This document shows positions 16,688-25,191 of a DNA stretch of 64,000 nt, in pieces (position 1 is the first letter of the stretch; every line of letters starts with the position of its first letter). A program made the translations under genes and the position numbers. The notes under the pieces were generated by a model. The model was given only the letters and a program-made list of their open reading frames with translations, was not told where the DNA came from and made no database searches. Source of the DNA: Thalassobius sp050633445 (lineage in GTDB: Bacteria > Pseudomonadota > Alphaproteobacteria > Rhodobacterales > Rhodobacteraceae); NCBI GenBank assembly GCA_050633445.1, contig JBOEGN010000084.1, forward strand, positions 1-64,000, given 5' to 3'.

Positions 16688-18292
16688 TTATTGTTCGATC
16701 CAGAGGTCATACCAGCTAGACGAATTCCAACGTGGGGTATTGTGGTGGTTGTGGAGCTTCTTTGAAGTGACGGAGATGAACGGATGTTCAATTGCGAACA
16801 TCACTGGCAGCTCGGCCATCGATTTGGCCTGAATGGTGTGATACATCCCTGCCCGTTTATCGACGTCCAGCTCCGAGGCTGCATCATCAATCATTTGATC
16901 CATCTCGTCGCTTTGCCAGCCGAACTGGTTGGACCAAGGCGTGCCCTGCGGCTGACCAGAGCGCAGCCAAACCATGGTTGAAACAGCCGGGTCAGAGCGG
17001 AATTGGTGCCAGCCGTTGGCCGTATCAAAGTCGTAGTCGCGATAAACACCGTTCAGGAAACCCGGCGCGTCGTTGGTCAGAATTTCAACATTGATGCCGA
17101 TTTCCTTTAGCGCCTGCGCAAAATACTCGGACCAAAGCTGGGTATATTCCCCCCATGGTGCGGGGCGATGGCGCAAAGTGAACCTGAATCCGTCGTCTTT
17201 TACCGGGTACCCCGCCTCATCCAGAATTTTCTTCGCCAGTTTGGGATCATAGTCATAGGTCGGCACATCATCGGTGTAGTTGATGCCCCCCGCACTTGGC
17301 ACCGGACCGCGACCCGGTTTCGCATATCCACGCATGATGGTCTTGATGGCATAGTCAATGTCTAGGCCATGATAAATCGCCTGACGCACTTTCAGATCAG
17401 CGATGATCGGATTGCGGTGATTGAACTCCACGGTCGAGTGCGCGACGTTGTTTTCATAACCCTCGGTCCCAACATCAAAGCGATCATCGTTGCCCAGGCG
17501 CTCAATGTCGGCCATGGAAACGCCAATGAATCCAGATTCATGGACTTCGCCCGCTTCTAATGCTGCGGCGGCTGCGGATTTATCCTTGATGAAGCGCCAG
17601 ACGATCCTGTCGAGATAGGGGAAACCTTCGCGCCAGTAGTCGTCGTTTTTCACTGCCATCACATATTGGCCGCGCTCATATTCGACGAACTTGAACGGCC
17701 CTGTGCCCACCGGAGCTGTGTTGTACTTGTTCTTGAGGATGTCCGTACCTTCATAAAGGTGTTTCGGAATCGGATGACCCAGATCGGGCATAGCGGCAAC
17801 GAACAGGCCAAGCGGCATCGGTTTTGAATAGTTAAACACGGCTGTGTGGGGGGTGGGGCAATCAACGCTTTCCAGATTTGCCTGAAGCGCCGAGGAATAG
17901 TTCAGGTAGGTTTTCCAAAGCTCCATTGCGGAAAAGGCAACGTCATCGCAGGTGAAATCTTCACCGTCATGCCATTTCACACCTTCGCGCAGCTTCAGCG
18001 TCACCTGCTTGCCATCTTCCGAGCCGGACCATTCCGTGGCCAACACCGGAACATAGCCATCATAGGATTTGTCGATCAGCGGCTCGATAATCTTGCCTGA
18101 AATGTTGTAAACGCCCGTCGAGGCGCGCAGCGCCGGGTTCAGGGTGCGTTGTTCGGAAATCATGTGAACGATGGCGGTCCCGCCGCGCTGCACCTCTTCT
18201 GCAGATGCGGTAAAGGCGGTGGCGCTGATCGCTCCAGCGGCAGCACCTGTAAGGGCAGCAGCTTTTCCAAATCGTTTCAACTTGGATGTCAT
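16688..18292 (-). CDS. Peptide-type ABC transporter solute-binding protein (SBP_bac_5)
   Basis: A 534-residue periplasmic protein. ATG 18292 is chosen because AGGAG lies 7 nt upstream and it starts a proper Sec signal (KLKRFGKAAAL, hydrophobic core, cleavage probably at ASA/EE). Family features include the early RTLNPALRAS stretch, EPLIDKSYDGYVPVLA, the KLREGVKWHDGEDFTCDDV signature and VGTGPFKFVEYERGQ. The ligand is unknown; paralogues bind peptides, glycine betaine-like or opine-like compounds. It is the first gene of the eight-gene operon, divergent from the VOC-Lrp pair. Confidence 0.92.
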   Translation of the reverse strand: MTSKLKRFGKAAALTGAAAGAISATAFTASAEEVQRGGTAIVHMISEQRTLNPALRASTGVYNISGKIIEPLIDKSYDGYVPVLATEWSGSEDGKQVTLKLREGVKWHDGEDFTCDDVAFSAMELWKTYLNYSSALQANLESVDCPTPHTAVFNYSKPMPLGLFVAAMPDLGHPIPKHLYEGTDILKNKYNTAPVGTGPFKFVEYERGQYVMAVKNDDYWREGFPYLDRIVWRFIKDKSAAAAALEAGEVHESGFIGVSMADIERLGNDDRFDVGTEGYENNVAHSTVEFNHRNPIIADLKVRQAIYHGLDIDYAIKTIMRGYAKPGRGPVPSAGGINYTDDVPTYDYDPKLAKKILDEAGYPVKDDGFRFTLRHRPAPWGEYTQLWSEYFAQALKEIGINVEILTNDAPGFLNGVYRDYDFDTANGWHQFRSDPAVSTMVWLRSGQPQGTPWSNQFGWQSDEMDQMIDDAASELDVDKRAGMYHTIQAKSMAELPVMFAIEHPFISVTSKKLHNHHNTPRWNSSSWYDLWIEQ

Positions 18293-18535
18293 ATTCTGTC
18301 TCCTGGTCGGGTATCCGGCCTCCATGGCCGAATTGTTCAATCTGTACGTTCACGTGAGACACACCCCCATCGAAGGTCAATAAAAAACCAAGAAAATAGA
18401 AAAATACCCAATACCATTCCAATATTTGCACAAAAATTAGGTTTCTTTTTGCTCTCACGCCCAAAATGAGGTGGAAATCCGTTGCAAGAGGCCCCGTTGT
18501 GCGGGAGGCTGATGCAACTGATAAGGAGATGGCAA
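18293..18535. promoter_or_regulatory. Divergent promoter region, transporter operon / VOC-Lrp operon
   Basis: The 243 bp between the two starts include a strongly AT-rich core (about 18375-18450) with A-tracts and the near-repeat CCAATACCATTCCAATA (18408-18424). This composition suits a binding region for the Lrp/AsnC regulator encoded at 19393. AAGGAG (18523-18528) serves the VOC gene. No exact promoter boxes can be assigned by eye. Confidence 0.4.
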
Positions 18536-19396
18536 ATGACACACCCCGTGACAGGCATCGACCACTGCTTCGCTTTGGTGGGCGATCTGGAGCATGCCGC
18601 CGAACAATACAAAGCGCTTGGTTTTACCCTGTCGCCGCGGGGCACCCATTCCCCTTCGAAAGGCACCGCAAACTACACGATCATGTTCCCACGGGACTAC
18701 TTCGAGCTGCTGGGCATTCTCTCGCCCACAGATCTAAATGCGCCACGTCGCAAGATGCTGGCCGAGAGGGGACAGGGCCTTCATGCCATTGCCTGTCGGA
18801 TCGACGACGCCGAAAACGCTGCAGCGGCGCTTGCAGACCTGGGTATCCCGACAAAAGATCTTGGTAGCTTTGCGCGCCCGGTCACACTGCCTGATGGCAC
18901 CGAAGCAGAGGCCGCGTTCTCAACGGTTTCTTTCTGCCAGGATGACACACCGCTTGGCATCGTCTTTATGTGTCAGCACAAAACCCGCGAGACCGTTTGG
19001 ATTAAGGAGTTGTTGGACCATCCCAACACGGCCTGCGGTCTGGATGCTATTCTGGCTATCTCCGAAGCAGCCAGCGATGACGCCGCGAGTCTTGCAAGAC
19101 TTTGGGCCAAAGGTGAGGTCACGTCGCAGGATGGATGGCTCAAGGTGCACACCGGACCGCAATCGGCCCCCGTCATTTTAGCGACAAAGGATGCTTTCGC
19201 CAAAGCCTATCCCGATTTCGACCTTACCAACACTGCCAAGGGTGCCTTTGCCGGACTGCGGGTTAAGGTGGGGAACCTTAACAAGCTAAAGGATTGCCTT
19301 GCGGCTGCAAATGTGCCCAACTCTAGCACCGCATTGGGGGTGGCCGTAGCCCCCGAAGATGCCGCCGGAGTAATGATGGAGTTTGTGACCGCATGA
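18536..19396 (+). CDS. VOC-superfamily (glyoxalase-like) protein
   Basis: A 286-residue protein. ATG 18536 follows AAGGAG by 7 nt and gives a start (THPVTGIDHCFALV) typical of vicinal-oxygen-chelate folds. The metal-type His is in GIDHC, a Glu is in DYFELLGIL, and HAIACRI starts a further module. The length and arrangement resemble the Glyoxalase_3-type domain (PF13468), with a second, more divergent half. It probably acts on a small metabolite of the divergent transporter operon; no reaction can be assigned. It overlaps the Lrp gene by ATGA. Confidence 0.75.
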   Translation: MTHPVTGIDHCFALVGDLEHAAEQYKALGFTLSPRGTHSPSKGTANYTIMFPRDYFELLGILSPTDLNAPRRKMLAERGQGLHAIACRIDDAENAAAALADLGIPTKDLGSFARPVTLPDGTEAEAAFSTVSFCQDDTPLGIVFMCQHKTRETVWIKELLDHPNTACGLDAILAISEAASDDAASLARLWAKGEVTSQDGWLKVHTGPQSAPVILATKDAFAKAYPDFDLTNTAKGAFAGLRVKVGNLNKLKDCLAAANVPNSSTALGVAVAPEDAAGVMMEFVTA

Positions 19397-19905
19397 CCGA
19401 AACCCGCCCGCGAAAAACTGGGTCAAAACCCGCAGACAGCCTGACCTTTGACGAGATTGATCAGAACATTCTGGATATTCTGCAACGGGACAGCGACACC
19501 CCCGTTCAGGCTATTTCCGAAGCGGTCGGCCTTTCAGCAAACCCTTGCTGGCGGCGGATCAAACGGATGGAAGAGGCCGGGCTGATCAAGGGACGCGTCG
19601 CGCTTGTCGATCATGAGCGCGCCAATGTGCCTTTGACCGTTTTTATCGGCGTTAGCACGGCCCGTCACGAGATCGACTGGCTCAACAAATTCCGCACACT
19701 GATCGACGAAATCCCTGAAGTGGTCGAGGCGTATCGCATGACAGGAACAGTGGACTATATCCTCAAAGTCGTCGTCCCCGATATGCCCTCATATGACGCC
19801 GTGTACAAAAAGATGATACAAAATCTTGAGTTTCGTTCGGTAAATTCAATGATCTCAATGGAAGAGTTGAAGTTCACCACCGCCGTTCCAACGGCCTATT
19901 TGTAG
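19393..19905 (+). CDS. Lrp/AsnC-family transcriptional regulator
   Basis: A 170-residue regulator. A short basic N-terminal extension (about 20 residues) precedes the winged HTH (IDQNILDILQRDS to WRRIKRMEEAGLIKG, about 23-62) and the RAM effector domain (VEAYRMTGTVDYILKVVV in its middle). ATGA overlap with the VOC gene shows co-transcription. It sits divergent from the transporter/ATC operon and is its most likely local regulator, responding to an amino-acid-like ligand. Confidence 0.9.
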   Translation: MTETRPRKTGSKPADSLTFDEIDQNILDILQRDSDTPVQAISEAVGLSANPCWRRIKRMEEAGLIKGRVALVDHERANVPLTVFIGVSTARHEIDWLNKFRTLIDEIPEVVEAYRMTGTVDYILKVVVPDMPSYDAVYKKMIQNLEFRSVNSMISMEELKFTTAVPTAYL

Positions 19906-20047
19906 TTCCTTGGGCACATGGTTCCCGTGGTGTCGCATCTTTGATGCCAGCTCTGCCGACTAAAATCCGGATCGCTTGAAGCAGGGGTGACCTGCGCGCG
20001 CCGCAGGGCTCCCTCATTCATAGTGAGAGCTTGCGGGTCAGAATTCC

Positions 20048-20239
20048 CTATTCCTCGGTTTCATTTTGGGCCAGCGCGTTGAGCGCGGAGCGCTCAAATT
20101 CCTCAAGCGCTCAACGTGCTTCTGCCGGAGTGTTGTTCTCCAGCGATGAATGCGGCCTGACCGCTCCCCTGCCGCGTAATGGAGTACCAAACCAACGGCG
20201 CTTCTGCGCGACCACCTTAATCTCCGCACGTATCTCTGG
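20048..20239 (-). pseudogene. IS3-family transposase (OrfB) remnant
   Basis: Read on the minus strand, an IS3 OrfB fragment with the EIKVVAQKRRWFG segment (normally followed by YRR...) is joined directly to the C-terminal VRPHSSLENNTPAEA motif of the DDE domain. The catalytic core between them is deleted. A TGA follows EAR in frame, then ALEEFERSALNAL to a TAG at 20048-20050. It is fused at its upstream end to the gabT fragment, so it marks an old insertion and deletion site. Confidence 0.6.
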
Positions 20240-20449
20240 ATTGAATGCCTCCGCCTGCCGGGCGATTGCATCCATCAGCTTTGGATGACGATGGCCGGCG
20301 TTGTTCACCGCGATCCCCGCCGCGAAATCGACGTAACGTTTTCCATCCCCATCCTAAATCTCAGAATTCTGGGCGCGCTCTGCATAAATGCTTCGCGTAG
20401 TTGCGCCTTTGGCAACGGCACGATCACGCCGAGCTTTCAGGTCTTCCAT
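20240..20449 (-). pseudogene. gabT-like class-III aminotransferase, N-terminal fragment
   Basis: From ATG 20449 the frame opens MEDLKARRDRAVAKG, continues to IYAERAQNSEI, meets an amber codon where the family has Trp, and resumes DGDGKRYVDFAAGIAV, NNAGHRHPKLMDAIARQAEAF. This is a clear N-terminus of a 4-aminobutyrate-type class-III aminotransferase (about 70 codons). Homology stops at 20243 where IS3 sequence begins, so at least 350 codons are lost. The whole 19906-20572 stretch holds these two remnants and no other gene that I can see. Confidence 0.7.
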
Positions 20450-20572
20450 CTTCTGGGTGAAACAGACACATTGTTCTGGAATATGGCTGCATCAAAGACC
20501 CTGCCAACCTTGCGTGCTTGGCAGGGCAGGACAGTGGATGGCGGCACCCCCGGTGGGATACCGCCCGTTTAA

Positions 20573-21742
20573 TCACTTCAGCAGAACATCCAGCGGAACG
20601 GGTTCGCTGATGGTATAGCTGCCGATCACGCCAGGTCCGCCATTTGTGATTTCAACGATCTGCATTTCCGCCGTGTTCTGGTGGTGTATCTGATCCGAGA
20701 AGCTGCGCGGGCCAAAGGCTGTGGGTTCGCCATCCATCTTTTCAAGTTCAGCGGTCACAGCCAAAGCCTCGACGGTGCCAGCCCGCTCAACGGCCTTGGC
20801 CCAGAGATCAATCAGAAGATAGCCGGGATAGACGTAAGTACTTGCCGGACCAGCGCCTGTTGCGGCCTCAAAGGCATCGCGGAATTCATTCACGGCAGGC
20901 CGGGTGTCATCGCCATAGATCGAGCCTTGAACCGGGACGATAAAGTTGGACAAATCAGGCGTCGCGTCCAGCCAATAGGACCCATCCACGGCAGACCCGT
21001 TCAGGATGGTCGATTTGATCCCGGCGGCGCGGATCTGGCGCACGGCAGAGGCCGCACCCGGAATGTAGGAGCAGAGCATGATCACATCAGGCTCTTCTGC
21101 AAGGCCTTTGATGCGGGTGATTTGGCTGGCAATGGATGCGTCGCCATTCAGGAACGTGTCACGGCCTACAATTTCACCGCCCGCTTTGGGGAACATCCAG
21201 TCAAAGCCGGTGCAGATGCCCTTGTTGTACTCGATTGTCGTATCCAGCAGGACATAGCCGGTTTTGGCGTCGCGCTGGTTGATGGACCATTCGGCCACTG
21301 TCGCGCCCTGAACCGCCGCCAGAACCGAGGCCGAGAAACTGTTGGGGCCGACGCCCTGAATGCCCGCCTTGATATCTTCGGCGCACAAGAAGAACGAGTT
21401 CAGCCCCGCCCCCTCTGCCGCCAACGCCGCAGGGGCGCCAAAGTCATAATCACAGGACACGATCAGCATGTCTGCGCCCTCATCGACCAGTTGCAGACCG
21501 GCGCTTGCCGATTGGGCCTGATCGCTTTTGGTGTCGGCCTCGATCCATGTGATCTGTCTGCCGAGCAGGCCGCCGGCTGCGTTGATTTCGTCGATGCGGA
21601 TGCGCGCGGCTTCTACCGCCGGTGCGTCATAGGCTTGCAACCAGCCGGATTTGGCAATGGCAAAACCGATGGTGATATCGTCGGCCATCGCGGTCGTGCC
21701 CAGGCTCAGCACAAGCGATGTCGCAGTTAGTAGGTGTTTCAT
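20573..21742 (-). CDS. Branched-chain-type ABC transporter solute-binding protein
   Basis: A 389-residue periplasmic protein with a short Sec signal (KHLLTATSLVLSLG, cleavage after AMA). The type I periplasmic-binding fold (Peripla_BP_6) shows as ITIGFAIAKSG, ARIRIDEINAAGGLLGR and ITWIEADTKSD. It has cysteines at SCDYDF, LCAED, ICTGF and MLCSY. It is the last gene of a Liv-type operon whose permease and ATPase genes are partly broken; this gene itself looks intact. The ligand is unknown; the hydantoinase remnant at the head of the operon hints at a cyclic ureide or amide. Confidence 0.88.
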   Translation of the reverse strand: MKHLLTATSLVLSLGTTAMADDITIGFAIAKSGWLQAYDAPAVEAARIRIDEINAAGGLLGRQITWIEADTKSDQAQSASAGLQLVDEGADMLIVSCDYDFGAPAALAAEGAGLNSFFLCAEDIKAGIQGVGPNSFSASVLAAVQGATVAEWSINQRDAKTGYVLLDTTIEYNKGICTGFDWMFPKAGGEIVGRDTFLNGDASIASQITRIKGLAEEPDVIMLCSYIPGAASAVRQIRAAGIKSTILNGSAVDGSYWLDATPDLSNFIVPVQGSIYGDDTRPAVNEFRDAFEAATGAGPASTYVYPGYLLIDLWAKAVERAGTVEALAVTAELEKMDGEPTAFGPRSFSDQIHHQNTAEMQIVEITNGGPGVIGSYTISEPVPLDVLLK

Positions 21743-21783
21743 TTGTAGTCTCCTCTGTCGGCAGTTTGGTTTTTGTTGTCCGG

Positions 21784-22812
21784 TCAGCGCGCGCCAATTC
21801 GCAGACGAAGTTCCCGCCCGCCGGACAGACCGGCAGGGCGTAGAATGAGAACCAGGATCATGACGATCCCGATGATGATTTCCTGGGCTCCGGTCGGCAG
21901 TGCCAGCGTGGCTTCACCGATCTCCACAGCGCGTTCCATACGCACCAGCCCTTCGATCATGATCGACAAAACAAGAACGCCGGTGACCGCCCCGGTCAGG
22001 CTTCCGATGCCGCCGACGACCAGCATGGCGAGCGTGATGAAGGTGACACCAAGGTAGAAACTGTTGGGGTTCAGCACGCCCAAAGAGTGACCGAAAAGCG
22101 CGCCCGCGACCCCGGTAAAGAACGCCGAAAGCACCAGTGAAATCAGACGGTGACGGTACATGTTGATACCGCTCGCAGAGGCGGCGACCTCGTCTTCGCG
22201 CGTCGCCCGCAGCGCCAGCCCCGAGGCCGAATTCGCATACCAGGCCGCGGCCAGAACGGCGGCCGAAGCCCATCCGAACGTCACCCATTGATCAGAATAC
22301 CGCGCCAGACCGACAACCGACGAGGTTGCGCCCGTCACGCCCTCCCAGCTGGAATAGACCGTGTAGACAATCGCCAGAAAAGCAAATGTCGCGATCGAGG
22401 CTGCGATCCCGGTCAGCCGCAAGATGGCCGCGCCGGATAGCAGCGCCACAAGCGATGCAAGCAGTCCCGAGGCAATCGCCGCCGGCAAGACGGGCCATTC
22501 AGCATTCGCCAGAAAGGGCCACAGATCCGGCAGGAAAAGCCCCTTCATCTGCGGCTTCAGCGTCAGCCAGGCCGAACAATAGGCCCCGATCGCCATATAC
22601 CCGGCATGCCCGAAGCTCACGACGCCTGAATTGCCGACGAAGATCCAAAGACCCACCACAAAGGTTACGCGGATCAGCGTCTGGGCCGCCATGCGCGCAA
22701 GCGATTTGTCTCCCAGAACTGAGATCAGCAACGTGAACACCAGCAAGACCAGGATCAGCAGAACGGGTGTGGACCATGCGCTCAGGCGCTTTTGTTTGTG
22801 CGTTTGTGCCAT
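21784..22812 (-). CDS. Branched-chain-type ABC permease, LivM-like
   Basis: A 342-residue membrane protein with a basic N-terminus and about nine or ten helices. The LivM features are GNSGVVSFGHAGYMAIGAYC near the start and the conserved loop ALRATREDEVAASASGINMYRHRL. The GGIGSLTGAVTG stretch and C-terminal LILRPAGLSGGRE close the family pattern. It lies 3 nt after the livH-like gene and about 40 nt before the SBP gene. Intact as read. Confidence 0.9.
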   Translation of the reverse strand: MAQTHKQKRLSAWSTPVLLILVLLVFTLLISVLGDKSLARMAAQTLIRVTFVVGLWIFVGNSGVVSFGHAGYMAIGAYCSAWLTLKPQMKGLFLPDLWPFLANAEWPVLPAAIASGLLASLVALLSGAAILRLTGIAASIATFAFLAIVYTVYSSWEGVTGATSSVVGLARYSDQWVTFGWASAAVLAAAWYANSASGLALRATREDEVAASASGINMYRHRLISLVLSAFFTGVAGALFGHSLGVLNPNSFYLGVTFITLAMLVVGGIGSLTGAVTGVLVLSIMIEGLVRMERAVEIGEATLALPTGAQEIIIGIVMILVLILRPAGLSGGRELRLRIGAR

Positions 22813-22815
22813 GTG

Positions 22816-23730
22816 TTAAACCCTCGGTTTTGCCGAACGCGGCACGAACAGGCCTTGCGGCCGCAACAACAGGCTGAAAATCACGAGCGTGTAGAGAAAC
22901 GCATCGCGGAAAGGCCGCGCCTCGAGCGGAAGAAACCCTTGCAGGATCACCGATGCCGCGCCGATCAAGAACCCGGCGGCGACAGCGCCTGGCAAGCTGC
23001 CCAGACCGCCAATGACAGTGGCAATAAAGGCGACCAGCATGATCTGCCCGCCCATGCGAATGTCCGCGACACCGGTCTGGGTGACCATGATCATGGCCAC
23101 GGCGGCCGCCAGCGCACCCGACAGTGCGAAGGCACCCGTAATCACGACGTTCGCCCGCACACCCAATAGGCGCGCCATTGTGAAATTCTCGGCCGCCGCG
23201 CGCATTTCAAGACCGATTTTGGTCTTCTTCAAAAGCACGGCCAGCGTCACCACCACCACAAGGGTCGCGAGGATGACGATGATTTGCAGCAACGGCACCG
23301 AGGCCCCAATCACTGTGACGGGCGTGTTCAGCTCTGGCCAAAGACTGATCGCCTTGGGGCGGCTGCCGTAGATGGCCAGCAGCGAATTCTGAATGACAAA
23401 GCCCAGCGCAAAGGACGAGATCATCATCGCGACGGGCGTTGCATTTCGCATGTTCCGAAAGACAACAAACTCGGACGCCACGGCCACGGCTGCCCCAATC
23501 ATCAGCAGTATGGGGATCAGCAAAAACGCGGGTACCTTGCCCAGAAACATCACCGCAACGGCGTCGGTCGAGGGCACGATCAGAGCGAACACTCAAAAGG
23601 CGATGTATTCGCCATGCGCGAAATTCACCAGGTTCATCACACCAAAGATCAGTGCGATGCCCAAAGCGGCCATGGCATAGATACCGCCAAGGCTCATCGC
23701 ATCGAAAAAGAGTTGTGGAATTGCATTCAT
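22816..23730 (-). pseudogene. Branched-chain-type ABC permease, LivH-like, with in-frame stop
   Basis: The proper start is ATG 23730, overlapping the LivF-like stop by ATGA. It gives MNAIPQLFFDAMSLGG, then GVMNLVNFAHGEYIAF, after which codon 46 is TGA (23593-23595) where the family has Gly or another small residue (GGA to TGA would need one change). The rest (VFALIVPSTDA to VPRSAKPRV, 258 codons) is otherwise a complete LivH, with VRANVVITGAFALSGALAA and GGLGSLPGAVAAG. Reinitiation at GTG 23592 would lose the first helix. A single read error is possible, but the neighbouring livG and hydantoinase genes are also damaged. Confidence 0.75.
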
Positions 23731-24461
23731 GAGCTGCCCTCTGCCTTGTCTTTCCCGAAATAGGCGTCCTTGAGCAGGTCGCTTTCCGCGAACTCGCCGG
23801 CGTCCCCTTCACCAACAACGCAGCCGCCTCGTAACAGCACCATGCGACCGCCCACGCGCGCTGCACGCGCCGAGCTTTGCTCAACGATGATCAAGGTCAG
23901 CCCGCGGTCGTTTTGCAGGTTTACAAGTGTTTCGTAGACCTGATCGACGATGTTAGGGGCAAGGCCCAGCGACGGTTCATCCACCAGCATCAGCTTGGGG
24001 TTGGTCATCAGGCCGCGCCCAATCGCCAGCATTTGCTGCTGCCCTCCCGACAGCGCGCCAGCATTGGCATGGCGGCGCTCGCCCAGAATTGGGAAATTTT
24101 GATAGACCTCTTCAATGTCGCATTTGACGGCGGTCTTATCCCGGCGAAGGCCAGTGCCCACCCGCAGGTTTTCCTCGACCGTCAGAGTGCCAAAAATCTC
24201 ACGTCCCTCGGGCACCATCGTCAGACCTAACCGGGCAATCGCTTCGGGGGTGCGACCGGTTAACAGGTCGCCATCCGCCTCGATCCGGCCATGAGACGTT
24301 GGAACCGCGCCGCAAATTGCATTCAGAAGCGACGATTTGCCTGCACCGTTCGGCCCCGAAATGAAGACCCGCTCGCCTTCTTCGATATGCAGCGTCACAT
24401 CCGTAAGGGCCGGTACTTTGCCGTAGCGCACGGAAACATCGAAAACACCCAGTTTGGACAT
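23727..24461 (-). CDS. Branched-chain-type ABC ATPase, LivF-like
   Basis: A 244-residue ATPase starting at ATG 24461, which shares one base with the true livG stop (TGATG). It has Walker A GPNGAGKSS, the Q-loop region TMVPEGREIFGTLTVEENL typical of LivF, signature LSGGQQQM, Walker B LMLVDEPSLGL with the D-loop present, and switch region IIVEQSS, which has Gln where LivG proteins have His, as LivF usually does. Intact. Confidence 0.9.
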   Translation of the reverse strand: MSKLGVFDVSVRYGKVPALTDVTLHIEEGERVFISGPNGAGKSSLLNAICGAVPTSHGRIEADGDLLTGRTPEAIARLGLTMVPEGREIFGTLTVEENLRVGTGLRRDKTAVKCDIEEVYQNFPILGERRHANAGALSGGQQQMLAIGRGLMTNPKLMLVDEPSLGLAPNIVDQVYETLVNLQNDRGLTLIIVEQSSARAARVGGRMVLLRGGCVVGEGDAGEFAESDLLKDAYFGKDKAEGSS

Positions 24462-25188
24462 CACGCGTCCTCCGTGTGTTCGGCGCCAAGATAGGCTTCG
24501 CGCACGGCTTGACTGCCAAGGATGGCGTCTTTGTCGCCCTCTTCGATGATCTGCCCCGCTCCAGCACGTAGACATGGTGTGAGACGGACAAGACCAGCCC
24601 GACATTGTGCTCTATCAACAGGACCCCACAGCCGAGCTCGTCAGCGACACGATGGATAATCCGTGCCAGATCTTCGGGTTCGTCCAACAGCAGAAAATCC
24701 GGGGCGAACATCAGCGCCCGGGCGATGCCGACGCGGCGTTCGTCGGTATAGGGCAGGCCCGCCGCAGGCAGTTCGGCAAGGTGCTGCGCGCCCATCCAGT
24801 CCAGCAGGCGCAACGCCTCAGCCTCGGCGCTGCGACGGGAATGCCCCAGACCCACACCCGTCACGGCCAGATTGTCCAGCACGTGCAGCCCGGTGAAGAG
24901 CCTCCCCGCCTGGAACGTGCGCGCAACGCCACTGCGGCGCAGGACATGGGGCGTTTCATGTCCGACGCTTTGCCCGTTCAACAGAACGGTCCCGGTGGTG
25001 GGGGCCTGATACCCCGTCAGCACGTTGACCATGGTGGTTTTGCCCGCGCCATTTGGCCCGATCAGCCCATGCACGGCGCCGGGAGTGACGTTCAGTGACA
25101 CATCCGTCAGGGCCTTGAACCCGCCGAATGCCACCGTCACCCCCGACGCCGTCAAGGAGGGTGCTTTATGATCTGCAAAGCTGCTCAC
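24461..25188 (-). pseudogene. Branched-chain-type ABC ATPase, LivG-like, frameshifted and with a D-loop deletion
   Basis: It begins at GTG 25188. Walker A is GPNGAGKTT, the Q-loop region is GVARTFQAGRLF, and the signature segment is LPYTDERRVGIARAL. After Walker B (FLLLDEP) the usual D-loop segment (AAGLN... type, about nine residues) is absent and the frame passes directly to EDLARIIHR (near 24680). At the C4 run 24554-24557 (G4 on the coding strand) one base is missing: the family ending (RGQIIEEGDKDAILGSQ, then AYLGAEHTEDA) lies in the next frame and stops at 24461-24463. The frameshift may be a homopolymer error; loss of the D-loop is in frame and would impair ATPase dimer function. Confidence 0.75.
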
Positions 25189-25191
25189 TGA

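Noticed and set aside
20681..21730. A 349-codon antisense frame over the binding-protein gene
   Set aside because: The minus-strand protein has a signal peptide and family fold; the antisense product has neither.
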